From Pandoraea aquatica (lineage in GTDB: Bacteria > Pseudomonadota > Gammaproteobacteria > Burkholderiales > Burkholderiaceae): a stretch of 64,000 nt of DNA. Shown piece by piece: positions 46,197-55,231 of the stretch. The position numbers were made by a program, and so were the translations under genes. Under the pieces are notes generated by a model. The model saw only the letters and a list, made by a program, of their open reading frames with translations. It was not told the DNA's origin and searched no databases. Each line of letters begins with the position of its first letter. Position 1 is the first letter of the stretch. The stretch lies in contig NZ_CABPSN010000003.1 in the NCBI RefSeq assembly GCF_902459565.1, positions 496,001 to 560,000 of the forward strand, read 5' to 3'.

Positions 46197-46643
46197 AGAG
46201 ACCTCTTGCTTGTTGCGGGGGATGGGCAAACGAGTCCGAACTGTAGCGTGCAGGGGGGGGATGGGCAAGCACCGTTTTCCACACCTGACGAGCACAAGGA
46301 TGTGGACAACCTTTGGATACTCTCAGCAACTCTTTGACGCGGTGGAACTTTTTAGTTCGTGATGAAAAAGTGGGCAATGAGCTGTTTCAGAAATGAACAC
46401 CTCCGCAATCTCGCAAATCCCAAGATTTCACCGTCAGCCTGTGGATAACTATGTGTACATGTCGGCCTCTGAAGATATATCTTGCTGTGTGCCACGCAAA
46501 CATGCCTTTTTACGCCGTGGAAGCCCCCCGGAAAGCCCGGTAAATCAAGGGTTTGCACCCGGCGTGTAGGAATTGTCGGGCATACCGGCGCGAAAACCCT
46601 TAAATTAGCGGGCCTGTGGACAGTTTTTCGTCAGCGCACACGC
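46197..46643. other. 447-bp gene-free region with DnaA-box-like sequences
   Basis: No convincing gene was seen in this space between the divergent exbB and xseA. It contains TTTTCCACA (46275-46283), TGTGGACAA (46301-46309) and TGTGGATAA (46440-46448). The last is an exact DnaA-box 9-mer on the minus strand; the others differ at one position. It must also hold promoters for both flanking genes. Confidence 0.55.
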
Positions 46644-48017
46644 ATGAACCTATCTTTCGATGACGCCCGGCCCACTGGTGGTGCGGATCGCGTACTTAGT
46701 GTTTCGGATTTGAACAAAGCCGTTGCCGGCGTGCTGGAGCGGAGTTTCCCGCTGGCATGGGTCAGCGGCGAGATTTCGAACTTCACGCGCGCCGCCAGCG
46801 GCCATTGGTATTTCTCGATCAAGGACGCACAGGCGCAAATGCGTTGCGTGATGTTCCGCGGTCGCGCGCAGCACGCGGATTTCTCACCGAAAGAGGGCGA
46901 TCGCGTCGAGGTTCGCGCCTTGCTCTCCATGTATGTGCCGCGCGGCGAGGTGCAACTCAACGTCGAGGCGATCCGGCGCGCGGGGCAGGGCAATCTCTAT
47001 GAGGCCTTCCTGCGGCTGAAGGAAAAACTCGCTGCTGCCGGGCTGTTCGATGCCGGGCGCAAGCGTGAATTGCCGCGTTATGCCCGTCGCGTGGGCGTTG
47101 TGACGTCGTTGCAGGCGGCCGCGTTACGTGACGTGCTCACAACGCTCGCGCGTCGCGCCCCGCATGTGAGCGTTGTCATCTATCCCGCGCCGGTACAGGG
47201 CGCGGACGCCGCCACAAAGCTCGCGGCAGCGCTCGACACGGCCAATGCGCGGCGCGAAGTCGATACCCTGCTGTTGTGCCGGGGCGGCGGGTCTATCGAG
47301 GATCTCTGGGCATTCAACGAAGAAGTGCTGGCGCACGCGATCGCGCGCAGCGAACTGCCGGTGGTCTCCGGCGTCGGGCACGAAACCGATTTCACGATTG
47401 CCGACTTCGTGGCGGACGTGCGTGCGCCCACGCCGACGGCGGCGGCCGAGTTGATCTCGGCGGCGCGAGACGAGTGCCTGCGCGAGGTCGACCGGGAGCG
47501 TCAGCGTCTGAGCCGTGCCATGCGCCGCACACTGGAGCAGCGCGCCCAGCAACTCGACAGCCTGTCGCGCTCAATGGTCTCACCGCGCGAGCGTCTGGCG
47601 CGCCAGCGCGGGGAACTGGCGCACCTGGCCGATCGCATGCGACACGCGCTCGAACGCCCGCTGGCCCAACGTCGCAGCCGATTCGAGATGCTGCGGCTGC
47701 GTCACGCGCGGGCGGTGCCGGATGTCGCGTCGCAACATGAGCGCGTGGCATTGCTCGAACAACGTCTTCAGACGGCCATGTCGCGCCGTGCCGAGCGTTC
47801 TGCACAACGTCTGACCGATGCCACCGCGCAACTTGAACTGCTCAACCCGCGCCGCACGCTGCAACGCGGTTATGCCGCAGTGCTGGATGCGAAGGGGCAG
47901 CCGCTGCGGGACCCCAGGAAACTTCAGCGTGGCCAGCAAGTGACCATGCATCTGGCGGACGGGGCGGCGGACGTGGGCATTGGTGACGTACAGGTCAGGC
48001 TAGACGATACTTTTTAG
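46644..48017 (+). CDS. xseA: Exodeoxyribonuclease VII large subunit
   Basis: The 457-residue subunit of the single-strand-specific exonuclease. The OB-like N-terminal domain (about 20-120) has WVSGEISNFTRAASGHWYFS, MRCVMFRGRA and SMYVPRGEVQLNVEAI. The catalytic domain has RVGVVTSLQAAALRDVLTT, LLLCRGGGSIEDLWAFNEE near residue 208 and PVVSGVGHETDFTIADFVAD. A long Arg/Gln-rich coiled-coil follows. The frame is open upstream to 46482, but family length supports the ATG at 46644. Confidence 0.95.
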   Translation: MNLSFDDARPTGGADRVLSVSDLNKAVAGVLERSFPLAWVSGEISNFTRAASGHWYFSIKDAQAQMRCVMFRGRAQHADFSPKEGDRVEVRALLSMYVPRGEVQLNVEAIRRAGQGNLYEAFLRLKEKLAAAGLFDAGRKRELPRYARRVGVVTSLQAAALRDVLTTLARRAPHVSVVIYPAPVQGADAATKLAAALDTANARREVDTLLLCRGGGSIEDLWAFNEEVLAHAIARSELPVVSGVGHETDFTIADFVADVRAPTPTAAAELISAARDECLREVDRERQRLSRAMRRTLEQRAQQLDSLSRSMVSPRERLARQRGELAHLADRMRHALERPLAQRRSRFEMLRLRHARAVPDVASQHERVALLEQRLQTAMSRRAERSAQRLTDATAQLELLNPRRTLQRGYAAVLDAKGQPLRDPRKLQRGQQVTMHLADGAADVGIGDVQVRLDDTF

Positions 48018-48219
48018 TCGGCACGGTTCGGCAAAGCTGGCGAATCGCAGGCATCGTGCGTCGATTAGCCGGGATCGGCAAACAATCGTCACATTGATAA
48101 GGCAGAGTGCGGCAAACCAAGTACCCGTTGGGTTTGCGGGGTTTTCGCATCTGCCCTAGAATCGATGGCTCCGGATAACGCAAAATCGGGTTCCCCTCAG
48201 AGCACAAAGGACAATTGCC

Positions 48220-48798
48220 ATGGAACACAAGCTCCCTGAACTGCCGTACGCCATCGATGCACTGGCGCCGACCATCTCCAAGGAAACGATGGAGTATCAC
48301 TACGGCAAGCACCATCAAGCCTATGTGACCAACTTGAACAACCTGATCAAGGGCACCGAATTCGAAAACGCCAGCCTCGAAGACATCATCAAGAAGTCGT
48401 CGGGCGGCGTGTTCAACAACGCAGCACAGGTGTGGAACCACACCTTCTTCTGGAACACGCTGTCGCCGAAGGGCGGTGGTGCTCCGACCGGCGCGCTGGC
48501 TGACGCCATCAACGCCAAGTTCGGCTCGTTCGACGCCTTCAAGGAAACGTTCTCGAAGTCGGCCGTGGGCAACTTCGGTTCGGGCTGGACGTGGCTCGTG
48601 AAGAAGGCCGACGGTTCGGTCGACATCGTGAACACCAGCAACGCTGCCACGCCGCTGACCGGCGCCGACAAGCCGCTGATCACGATCGACGTGTGGGAAC
48701 ACGCCTACTACATCGACTACCGCAATGCCCGTCCGAAGTTCGTCGAGGCATTCTGGAACCTCGTCAACTGGGAATTCGCCGCGAAGAACTTCGCGTAA
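48220..48798 (+). CDS. sodB: Superoxide dismutase, iron-type (Fe/Mn family)
   Basis: The 192-residue enzyme starts [20 protein letters not shown]. The metal ligands are in [11 protein letters not shown] (His near 27), [10 protein letters not shown] (His near 74) and [13 protein letters not shown] (Asp and His near 157/161). The [13 protein letters not shown] and NFGSGWTWL segments resemble iron-dependent SodB of the beta-proteobacteria. AAGGA precedes the ATG. No signal peptide, so it is cytoplasmic and detoxifies superoxide. Confidence 0.97.
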   Translation: MEHKLPELPYAIDALAPTISKETMEYHYGKHHQAYVTNLNNLIKGTEFENASLEDIIKKSSGGVFNNAAQVWNHTFFWNTLSPKGGGAPTGALADAINAKFGSFDAFKETFSKSAVGNFGSGWTWLVKKADGSVDIVNTSNAATPLTGADKPLITIDVWEHAYYIDYRNARPKFVEAFWNLVNWEFAAKNFA

Positions 48799-49169
48799 TC
48801 GACGCTCCCGGAATTTGCCGGCCGACATAGAGTCGACTTCAGTGAGCCTTCACTGAAGGGCACGTCAGACGCCCAACCCGAGCGTCTGGCGTCGCCGGCA
48901 AAACTCAACACGCTACTCGCGACATCAACGCACGATTTCGGCCCATCGTTTGCCGCATCGCTGCTGCAATACCTTCCCGCCTCAAAACATCTCACGTCGC
49001 TATCGCGCTTTTTGCGATGCTGTGCCGGTGAATTCCGTTTCCTCGCGGATGACGCCCTTCGTTTTCAACAGTCGCCGGATTGCAAGCTTTCGCGCTGTGT
49101 TTGATCGACGTCAACGTTCGTACGCGGGCACCTCGTTAGAGTGAATCCTTCAATCCGAACGGACAACGT
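48799..49169. other. 371-bp gene-free region after sodB with hairpins
   Basis: Two hairpins lie near the sodB end: CTTCAGTGA/TCACTGAAG (48837-48858, 4-nt loop) and CAGACGC/GCGTCTG (48866-48888). Either may end sodB transcription, although neither has a T-run. The remainder must include the promoter of the HD-GYP gene; no gene is supported. Confidence 0.6.
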
Positions 49170-49886
49170 ATGCCAGACCCTGCGCCATCGCGCGAGGCCA
49201 CCACGGCCATTGCGCATCTCTCGTTCGACACCCGACGTGTCGACGCCTCCGAAGACACACTGCCGCGGTTCTGGCTTGCCGACCCGCAACTGATGCGCAG
49301 CCTGCCCCCCGCCGCCTGGACGCTCTTTCGGCTGGCCGAGTACAAGCGCGGTGGGACGGCCACACACATGTGGCGCGTTGGCGCGCTGGCATGGCGATTC
49401 GCACAATCGTTAGGGATGTCCGCCATCAAGGCACAGGCGCTGGGGCTCGCGGCGGCGCTGCACGACACCGGCAAGCTTTGCATTCCGAATTCGATACTGG
49501 AGAAGCCGGGCAGGTTGTCGCCCGATGAGATCTTGACGATGCGTATGCATCCGCAGTTGGGGGCCGAGATGCTGACTGCCATCGGCGGTGCGGCATGCGA
49601 GTTGGCGGCCACGGTGGCACGCACGCATCACGAACGTTATGACGGCACCGGCTATCCCTACGGGCTTTCCGGCAACCGCATTCCGTTGGCCGGACGCATT
49701 GTGGCACTGGTCGACGTTTTCGATGCACTCGCCAGCCATCGTCCGTATCGCGCGGCGTTAAGTCCGGCGCAGATCGTCGGCGCGATGCTCGCCGAGCGTG
49801 GACGTCACTTCGATCCGTGGTTGCTGGATCGATTTCTCGAGCAATCGCTCAGCGCGGCGCTGGAAATATCGAGCGGCGCGCATTAG
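49170..49886 (+). CDS. HD-GYP domain protein (probable c-di-GMP phosphodiesterase)
   Basis: The 238-residue protein has a short N-terminal region then an HD-GYP domain. The HD motif is AALHDTGKLCIPNSIL near residue 93; the second signature is HHERYDGTGYPYGLSGNRIP near residue 153, and VDVFDALASHRPYR follows. No receiver or membrane sensor is present. By family, it would hydrolyse cyclic-di-GMP and so affect motility or biofilm. Metal residues look conserved by eye. Whether it acts on the pilus locus 19 kb away is unknown. Confidence 0.9.
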   Translation: MPDPAPSREATTAIAHLSFDTRRVDASEDTLPRFWLADPQLMRSLPPAAWTLFRLAEYKRGGTATHMWRVGALAWRFAQSLGMSAIKAQALGLAAALHDTGKLCIPNSILEKPGRLSPDEILTMRMHPQLGAEMLTAIGGAACELAATVARTHHERYDGTGYPYGLSGNRIPLAGRIVALVDVFDALASHRPYRAALSPAQIVGAMLAERGRHFDPWLLDRFLEQSLSAALEISSGAH

Positions 49887-49959
49887 CTACCGCTCGCGTG
49901 CCGCAGGAAGGATGCGCCGGTGGACGACGGCGCAGCAGGAGAGGGAGGTCGTATAACGA

Positions 49960-50439
49960 TCAGCGCGGCAAGCCGGAGATCTTCGAACCTGCCTTGATGT
50001 TCTTCTTGGCGAACCAGCCCTTGTTCATCTCAAGTGCGTATCGCACAGCAGCACGGGGGCAATGGTTGTCTTCCGTTTGCGGTGCCATGTCTTCGATGTT
50101 CACGATCGTGCCGTCATCAGCAAGAAACGCGATGGACAGCGGCAGGTCGGTGTTCTTCATCCAGAAGCAGTGCCCGGCGCTCTGTTCGAACACGAAGAGC
50201 ATGCCAGCATTGTCGGCCATGGCTTTGCGATACATCAGACCTTGTTCGCGGTCCTGCTCGTTCGCGGCAACTTCGGCCTTGATGAGATACATGCCGGCTG
50301 AGAGTTGCACGGTCGGGAAATCGCCGGGCTGCTTGATTTGTGCAGCGGCGCTGGCCGGCGCGAGTGCCATGACGGCTGCGATGCTGGTGAACGTGGCGCT
50401 GGCGGCGAGCGCGGCCAGTTGACGCGAAATCCGGATCAC
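49960..50439 (-). CDS. DUF192-family secreted protein
   Basis: The 159-residue protein starts at GTG 50439 with AGGAG 6 nt upstream; a further ATG at 50508 gives an unlikely extension. A signal peptide (about residues 1-32) ends SAAA. The mature domain has GMYLIKAEVA, EQGLMYRKAMADNAGMLFVFE and FWMKNTDLPLSIAFLADDG, typical of DUF192 (COG1430). The fold is a small beta-barrel; molecular function unknown. It is convergent with the HD-GYP gene. Confidence 0.88.
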   Translation of the reverse strand: MIRISRQLAALAASATFTSIAAVMALAPASAAAQIKQPGDFPTVQLSAGMYLIKAEVAANEQDREQGLMYRKAMADNAGMLFVFEQSAGHCFWMKNTDLPLSIAFLADDGTIVNIEDMAPQTEDNHCPRAAVRYALEMNKGWFAKKNIKAGSKISGLPR

Positions 50440-50569
50440 AAAAGACTCCTGAGAAGATCGGGGGGACGTCAAGAATACGGTCGGACGACAGTCGATTTTC
50501 CGCAGCAATTTCGTCGGAATGCAGCGAATTTGCCTGGGAAGAATAGCGGATCATTGTATCTGCCGGACG

Positions 50570-50600
50570 AAAAAAAAGCAGGTTGCACGAGCAACCTGCT
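50570..50600 (-). terminator. Intrinsic terminator of the small secreted-protein gene
   Basis: AGCAGGTTGC and GCAACCTGCT arms with a 4-nt loop are followed on the minus strand by an eight-T run, 41 bp after the stop at 50642. Confidence 0.9.
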
Positions 50601-50641
50601 TGTTACCGTCCGTTGCGCAGGCGTGCTGCGCGACGCGGTAC

Positions 50642-50848
50642 TTACTTGCTTGCAGCGGCCGGAGCTTCAGCAGCAGCAGCCTTCTTGGCCGACTTCTTGT
50701 GCGACGACTTCTTGTGTGCCTTCTTCTTGGCAGCCGGCTTGCTAGCAGCAGCCGGAGCAGCCGTGTCGGCAGCAGCCGGAGCAGCAGCTTGGGCGAACAC
50801 GCCCGTTGCGAACAGGCCAGCGACCAGGGCAGCGATCAGTTTTTTCAT
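50642..50848 (-). CDS. Small secreted alanine/lysine-rich protein
   Basis: A 68-residue protein with a strong signal peptide (MKKLIAALVAGLFATGVFAQ) and a mature region of Ala and Lys with a few His and Ser residues, such as KKKAHKKSSHKKSAKK, no cysteine. GAGGAATCTC precedes the ATG. It is similar in plan to the gene 127 bp upstream, so they are probably paralogues. Similar small Ala/Lys-rich exported proteins are usually annotated only as hypothetical. Function unknown; the high positive charge suggests binding to polyanions such as LPS or nucleic acid. Confidence 0.7.
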   Translation of the reverse strand: MKKLIAALVAGLFATGVFAQAAAPAAADTAAPAAASKPAAKKKAHKKSSHKKSAKKAAAAEAPAAASK

Positions 50849-50975
50849 GAGATTCCTCGTTGGAGCTCGATGTTTGGGTGGTGTACTCGTTGACCCGCGA
50901 AGTGAGTCATCTCCTTTAACGTCCCGTCGGAACATCGGTTGACAACCCGCACGCGGATTTTTTCGACGACAAGTA

Positions 50976-51221
50976 TTACGGCTTGTTACCGACCGGCGGT
51001 TGGCTCATCGGCTTCTTGGCGTGCTTCTTGTGGTGATGCTTTTTGTGCTTGGTGGTCTTCTTCGCTGGCGTGGCGTGGTCCGCCATCGGAGCGGCCGTAG
51101 CAGGCGCTGCTGCTGCGGGTGCCGCCGGAGCGACAGGCGCCGTCGCAGGCGCCGATTGTTGGGCCATCGCGGCACCGGACACGATCAGGCCGGCGGTCAG
51201 TGCGAGCAGCAGTTTGTTCAT
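50976..51221 (-). CDS. Small secreted Ala/Pro-rich, His/Lys-tailed protein
   Basis: An 81-residue protein with signal MNKLLLALTAGLIVSGAAMA-QQ, then an Ala/Pro-rich linker (to about residue 50) and a strongly basic His/Lys run TKHKKHHHKKHAKKP. GAGGAAACC precedes the ATG. It is a likely paralogue of the gene at 50642-50848, on the same strand. The histidine cluster suggests metal binding, but no family is recognised. Confidence 0.7.
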   Translation of the reverse strand: MNKLLLALTAGLIVSGAAMAQQSAPATAPVAPAAPAAAAPATAAPMADHATPAKKTTKHKKHHHKKHAKKPMSQPPVGNKP

Positions 51222-51272
51222 GATGTGGTTTCCTCGTTTCGGTAGTGGTGCGTATGTTGCGCACCTGTTCCC

Positions 51273-51863
51273 TCAACGAGATGGACGACGGCTGCGTTGA
51301 CCGGAAAGTGTAAGTATTTGTTGCGGCAGTTCGCACCACTGACCAGGTGCGAGGTTCAACGAAAAGACGTCGACGGGGCCGATGGCGACGCGCACGAGCC
51401 GAAGCGTCGGTTTGCCGACGGCCGCCGTCATGCGTCTGACCTGACGATTCTTGCCTTCGACGAGTTTGATTTCGAGCCAGTGCGTCGGAATGCTGGCGCG
51501 GTAGCGGATCGGCGGATTGCGCGCCCAGAGATGCGCAGGCTCGGGGATTTCGCGCGCCTCGCACGGTAGCGTGACGAAGTCGCCCAGGTCGAGTCCGCCA
51601 CGAAGACGGGCTACGGCCGCTTCGTCGTACGCCCCTTCGACCTGTGCCCAATACGTCTTGGGCAGCTTTCGCTCCGGCTCGGCAATGCGCGCCTGCAAGC
51701 GGCCGTCGTCGGTAAGTAGCAGCAAGCCTTCGCTGTCGGCGTCGAGACGACCTGCCGGATAAACGTCCGGGAGATCGATGCACTCGGCGAGCGTCGGGCG
51801 TGTCGGATGCGGCGAAAACTGGCAGATCGTACCGAAGGGCTTATTGAGTGCGAGAAGTGTCAT
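51273..51863 (-). CDS. rluE: 23S rRNA pseudouridine synthase RluE-type
   Basis: The 196-residue enzyme of the RsuA/RluE group modifies U2457 of 23S rRNA in E. coli. [13 protein letters not shown] starts the protein; the catalytic Asp is in [19 protein letters not shown] near residue 41. [11 protein letters not shown] and the C-terminal [21 protein letters not shown]-type segment follow. There is no S4 domain. The rluE-icd divergent arrangement is the same as in E. coli. Confidence 0.92.
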   Translation of the reverse strand: MTLLALNKPFGTICQFSPHPTRPTLAECIDLPDVYPAGRLDADSEGLLLLTDDGRLQARIAEPERKLPKTYWAQVEGAYDEAAVARLRGGLDLGDFVTLPCEAREIPEPAHLWARNPPIRYRASIPTHWLEIKLVEGKNRQVRRMTAAVGKPTLRLVRVAIGPVDVFSLNLAPGQWCELPQQILTLSGQRSRRPSR

Positions 51864-51944
51864 ACCGGGTGATGGCGAGGGGGATGGCCGAGGAAGCTGG
51901 TCAGCGGCGACATGTTAATGCATAATCGAAAACGTCACTCTTAT

Positions 51945-51958
51945 GTCTTATATAAGAC
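51945..51958. promoter_or_regulatory. 14-bp palindrome upstream of icd
   Basis: GTCTTATATAAGAC is a perfect palindrome, 187 bp before the icd start in the rluE-icd intergenic region. The first 13 bp also occur at 36738. A GntR-type TCA-cycle repressor site is an attractive but unproven reading. Confidence 0.55.
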
Positions 51959-52145
51959 TTGATTTGTGTCACACGCATTTCGAAGCGCTATGACTAAAAT
52001 AAGGCAGCGCTGCGCAGGGGCGACCACGTATCCACCACAATGCAGTTTCGTGGTGCGCACGTACCGGCCGCTCATCGGCTGCTCATGCGGTCCGACGCAA
52101 GCCATCTGATGCATGCATTCCGATCCATCCAATTGGAGCCCCACC

Positions 52146-53399
52146 ATGTCGTATCAGCACATCAAGGTCCCCGCAGGCGAGAAGATCACGGTCAACAAGG
52201 ATTTCTCCCTGAACGTGCCGGACAATCCGATCATCCCGTACATCGAAGGTGACGGCACGGGCGTGGACATTACGCCGGTGATGCTCAAGGTCGTCGACGC
52301 CGCGGTGGAAAAGGCCTATGGCGGCAAGCGCAAGATCAGCTGGATGGAGATCTACGCGGGCGAGAAGTCGACGCGTATCTATGGTCCGGACGTGTGGCTG
52401 CCCGACGAAACGCTTCAGGTTGTGAAGGACTACGTCGTGTCGATCAAGGGGCCGTTGACGACGCCGGTCGGTGGCGGCATTCGCTCGCTCAACGTGGCGC
52501 TGCGCCAGCAACTCGATCTGTACGTGTGTTTGCGTCCGGTGCAGTACTTCAAGGGTGTGCCGTCGCCGGTGCGTCAACCGGAGAAGATCAACATGGTGAT
52601 CTTCCGCGAGAACTCGGAAGACATCTATGCGGGCATCGAGTGGGAAGCCGAATCGGCGGGCGCGAAGAAGTTGATCGCGTTCTTGCAGAACGAGATGGGC
52701 GTGAGCAAGATTCGCTTTCCGGAGACGTCGGGTATTGGCGTGAAACCGGTGTCGCGCGAAGGCACCGAGCGTCTTGTGCGCAAGGCGATTCAGTACGCCA
52801 TCGACAATAACCGCGACACGGTGACGCTCGTGCACAAGGGCAACATCATGAAGTTCACCGAAGGCGCGTTCCGCGACTGGGGCTACGAACTGGCGAAGAA
52901 GGAGTTTGCGGCGACGGAGATTGACGGTGGTCCGTGGTGCAAGGTGAAGAATCCGAAGACGGGCAAGGAGATCACCATCAAGGATTCGATTGCTGACGCC
53001 TTCCTGCAACAGATTCTGCTGCGTCCCGCCGAGTACGACGTGATTGCGACGCTGAACCTGAATGGCGATTACGTTTCCGATGCGCTCGCCGCACAGGTCG
53101 GTGGCATCGGTATCGCGCCGGGTGCAAACCTGTCCGATTCGGTGGCGATGTTCGAAGCGACGCACGGCACTGCGCCGAAGTACGCGGGCAAGGACTACGT
53201 GAATCCGGGCTCGGAGATTCTGTCGGCGGAGATGATGCTGCGTCATATGGGCTGGACGGAGGCTGCGGATCGCATCATCGCGTCGATGGAAAAATCGATT
53301 CTGTCGAAGAAGGTGACGTACGACTTTGCGCGTCTGATGGAGGGTGCGACGCAGGTGTCGTGCTCCGGTTTCGGCGACGTGATGATCGAGAACATGTGA
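52146..53399 (+). CDS. icd: NADP-dependent isocitrate dehydrogenase
   Basis: The 417-residue TCA-cycle enzyme oxidises isocitrate to 2-oxoglutarate. [20 protein letters not shown] is the start; [19 protein letters not shown] near residue 115 includes the substrate-binding Ser, and [14 protein letters not shown] follows near residue 155. [20 protein letters not shown] near residue 345 is the NADP-specificity loop as in E. coli Icd. GGAG precedes the ATG; a longer frame to 52113 is not needed. A terminator follows 42 bp after the stop. Confidence 0.97.
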   Translation: MSYQHIKVPAGEKITVNKDFSLNVPDNPIIPYIEGDGTGVDITPVMLKVVDAAVEKAYGGKRKISWMEIYAGEKSTRIYGPDVWLPDETLQVVKDYVVSIKGPLTTPVGGGIRSLNVALRQQLDLYVCLRPVQYFKGVPSPVRQPEKINMVIFRENSEDIYAGIEWEAESAGAKKLIAFLQNEMGVSKIRFPETSGIGVKPVSREGTERLVRKAIQYAIDNNRDTVTLVHKGNIMKFTEGAFRDWGYELAKKEFAATEIDGGPWCKVKNPKTGKEITIKDSIADAFLQQILLRPAEYDVIATLNLNGDYVSDALAAQVGGIGIAPGANLSDSVAMFEATHGTAPKYAGKDYVNPGSEILSAEMMLRHMGWTEAADRIIASMEKSILSKKVTYDFARLMEGATQVSCSGFGDVMIENM

Positions 53400-53440
53400 C
53401 GACGCCATCGTGGCGCACGTTGCGCCACATTGCCTCACAC

Positions 53441-53476
53441 AAACCCCGACAAAGTGACTCGCGTCGGGGTTTTTTG
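53441..53476 (+). terminator. Intrinsic terminator of icd
   Basis: The arms AACCCCGAC and GTCGGGGTT enclose a 12-nt loop and are followed by a T-run. It lies between icd and the convergent gene at 53506. Confidence 0.88.
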
Positions 53477-53505
53477 CGTAATGAGGGCTGGGGTAGGACA
53501 CGCAG

Positions 53506-53826
53506 CTAACGGCGGCTTCTATCGTGATCATGCCGGCCCGTAAATTGTGCGTCCCACATCGCCCCCAGCGCGTAGCTTCCGGCGACGCACAGACTGATGC
53601 GGCTCGCGTTTGCGAGCCCATCAACGATCGTCGACGACGTCACGCAGATCAGCAGTAGCCATTGAGGGAAGAATGCAACGCCAAAGGCGAAGTCATGGGA
53701 TATCGCGAGGGGCCTGCGACCGCGCTTTTGCCGGGTTCGCCACATTTGCCATGCGACGTACGAAACCCCACTGATCGCGGCACCGCAATCGACCCAATTG
53801 GCATCGAATTGAAAGTCCTGCCACAT
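53506..53826 (-). CDS. Unrecognised small membrane protein
   Basis: A 106-residue reading frame starting MWQDFQFDANWVDCGAAISG. It has two to three hydrophobic stretches (about 14-28, 47-65 and 78-92) separated by a basic segment TRQKRGRRP. No family was recognised. It begins 6 bp after the stop of the gene at 53833, so the two may be an operon. No clear SD is seen. Called on frame length, composition and coupling only. Confidence 0.5.
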   Translation of the reverse strand: MWQDFQFDANWVDCGAAISGVSYVAWQMWRTRQKRGRRPLAISHDFAFGVAFFPQWLLLICVTSSTIVDGLANASRISLCVAGSYALGAMWDAQFTGRHDHDRSRR

Positions 53827-53832
53827 ATCGTG

Positions 53833-54012
53833 TCACCGTCGGCGGAAGATCCAGATCGCGGCGAGTGCCGCGGTCACGAGACCGACGATGTCGCGCGGAT
53901 CGTAGGGAAGATTCGTACGGCCAATGACGACGCCTGTCAGCGTGGCACCGATTAGCGCAAAGTTGGTAACGTGCCGGAGTTTCTTTCGGGTTTCGGAAGG
54001 GAGTCGGATCAT
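53833..54012 (-). CDS. Unrecognised small membrane protein
   Basis: A 59-residue reading frame starting MIRLPSETRKKLRHVTNF, with hydrophobic helices near residues 18-30 and 41-55 and a basic C-terminus IWIFRRR. It is not matched to a known family. The frame extends upstream but its earlier part is Arg/His-rich and looks non-coding, so I use the ATG at 54012. It lies between the secreted protein at 54141 and the frame at 53506 on the same strand. Confidence 0.45.
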   Translation of the reverse strand: MIRLPSETRKKLRHVTNFALIGATLTGVVIGRTNLPYDPRDIVGLVTAALAAIWIFRRR

Positions 54013-54140
54013 CGAGTTTTGTGGACGAGTACAGCGCGGGGGGCACGGAAGAAATTCTATTTCGTCCCAATACGTCGAGCGCAAGCGGTTCGTCGCAAAT
54101 CGCCTGGGAAATCCGAATAATCCCGAAGAGGGCCGCCGCG

Positions 54141-54623
54141 TCACCGTATGACGATGCGCGTCGTGACGAGGTGGTCGCCTGTGTTGGGGGTGTGGCTGCC
54201 GAACTCTCGCGGGAAACCGACGCGCCATGTCACGACGTCGGTGCCTGGCACGCCACCGGCCTGATACCAGACGATCATGCCCGAGAACTTCATGTCCTCG
54301 CATCGCTGACCTTTCGGGACCGTATAGCTGATCCACTCAGGGGCAACCTCGCCGAGCGTGGGGCGTGAATCGAGTTCGAAGGTCGGCGAGCCAAGGTCGC
54401 GGCACAGTACGCTGTGGTTCGTCTGCTCCCAAATCATGATCTTCTGACCGACCGCGGCTTCCACTTCCTGCGTCGGCGGCGGAAATGTCGAATCCGGTGG
54501 TTCGGCGCTCGCCGCGCTCGCGCCGAGTGCGCACGTCACCCACACGGCTTTCCACAGCCAGTGCGGTAAGTGCACCATAGGCCGCGCATACGACGCACCC
54601 AATGCCCTTCCGGTGGTGTCCAT
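54141..54623 (-). CDS. Unrecognised secreted protein
   Basis: A 160-residue frame starting at the ATG 54623, with GGGAG upstream (another start at 54578 would shorten the n-region). A hydrophobic signal (WLWKAVWVTCALGASAASA) ends near residue 40. The mature part has two cysteines (VLCRDLG and QRCEDM) that could form a disulphide and looks beta-rich; no domain was recognised. It precedes two small membrane genes on the same strand after 128 bp. Likely real because of its signal peptide and SD. Confidence 0.6.
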   Translation of the reverse strand: MDTTGRALGASYARPMVHLPHWLWKAVWVTCALGASAASAEPPDSTFPPPTQEVEAAVGQKIMIWEQTNHSVLCRDLGSPTFELDSRPTLGEVAPEWISYTVPKGQRCEDMKFSGMIVWYQAGGVPGTDVVTWRVGFPREFGSHTPNTGDHLVTTRIVIR

Positions 54624-54799
54624 GACGGATCTCCCACCCCCCGTGGCAGCCGGCGCAGGGGTGTTCTCCTCCCCGAAAACCGCGTCGGCAGACGCTTTCA
54701 TTACAGTGCACGAAAGACGACAACGCAAGGTGCGGTCAATCCTAGGTCGCGTGCTACGCTTTTAACGTTGTTATCCGCACTATCCCCGAGAGGACGAAG

Positions 54800-55159
54800 A
54801 TGAAGGTCAACCGCATTGTTGCGAATCTCGCCGCACCGTCGCCACAGGCGCTGCAAGCGGCGCAGCGCTTTTACGGCGAACTGCTGGGGCTCGATTTGCT
54901 GATGGACCACGGCTGGATTGCGACGTACGGCAATGCGTCGAAGATGTCCGTGCAGATGAGCGTCGCTACCGAAGGCGGCAACGGCACGCCGGTGCCGGAC
55001 CTTTCCATCGAAGTGGATGACGTCGACGAGGCGCTTGCCCGTATGCGCGCGGCAGACGTCGCCGTCGAATACGGCCCTGCCGACGAACCCTGGGGCGTGC
55101 GACGTTTCTATGTTCGCGATCCGCTCGGTCGTCTGCTCAACATCCTCGCGCATCGCTGA
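54800..55159 (+). CDS. VOC-family (glyoxalase/bleomycin-resistance-like) protein
   Basis: A 119-residue vicinal-oxygen-chelate protein. RFYGELLGLDLLMDHGWI near residue 22 starts the first beta-alpha-beta-beta-beta unit, and the second has DLSIEVDDVDEALARM, PWGVRRFYVRDPLGRLLNIL near residue 97. A typical metal or substrate His is not obvious at the first position. Substrate unknown. AGAGGAC precedes the ATG. Confidence 0.88.
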   Translation: MKVNRIVANLAAPSPQALQAAQRFYGELLGLDLLMDHGWIATYGNASKMSVQMSVATEGGNGTPVPDLSIEVDDVDEALARMRAADVAVEYGPADEPWGVRRFYVRDPLGRLLNILAHR

Positions 55160-55231
55160 TTGGCGCTCGCATCACGAGGGGGCCGGACGCATAGCGCGTT
55201 GATGTCGCTCACGGCGCACGTCATCACCGCT

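Noticed and set aside
46275-46448. The DnaA-like boxes as a replication origin
   Set aside because: No dnaA, dnaN or rpmH nearby and no AT-rich unwinding element; at most a DnaA-binding site.
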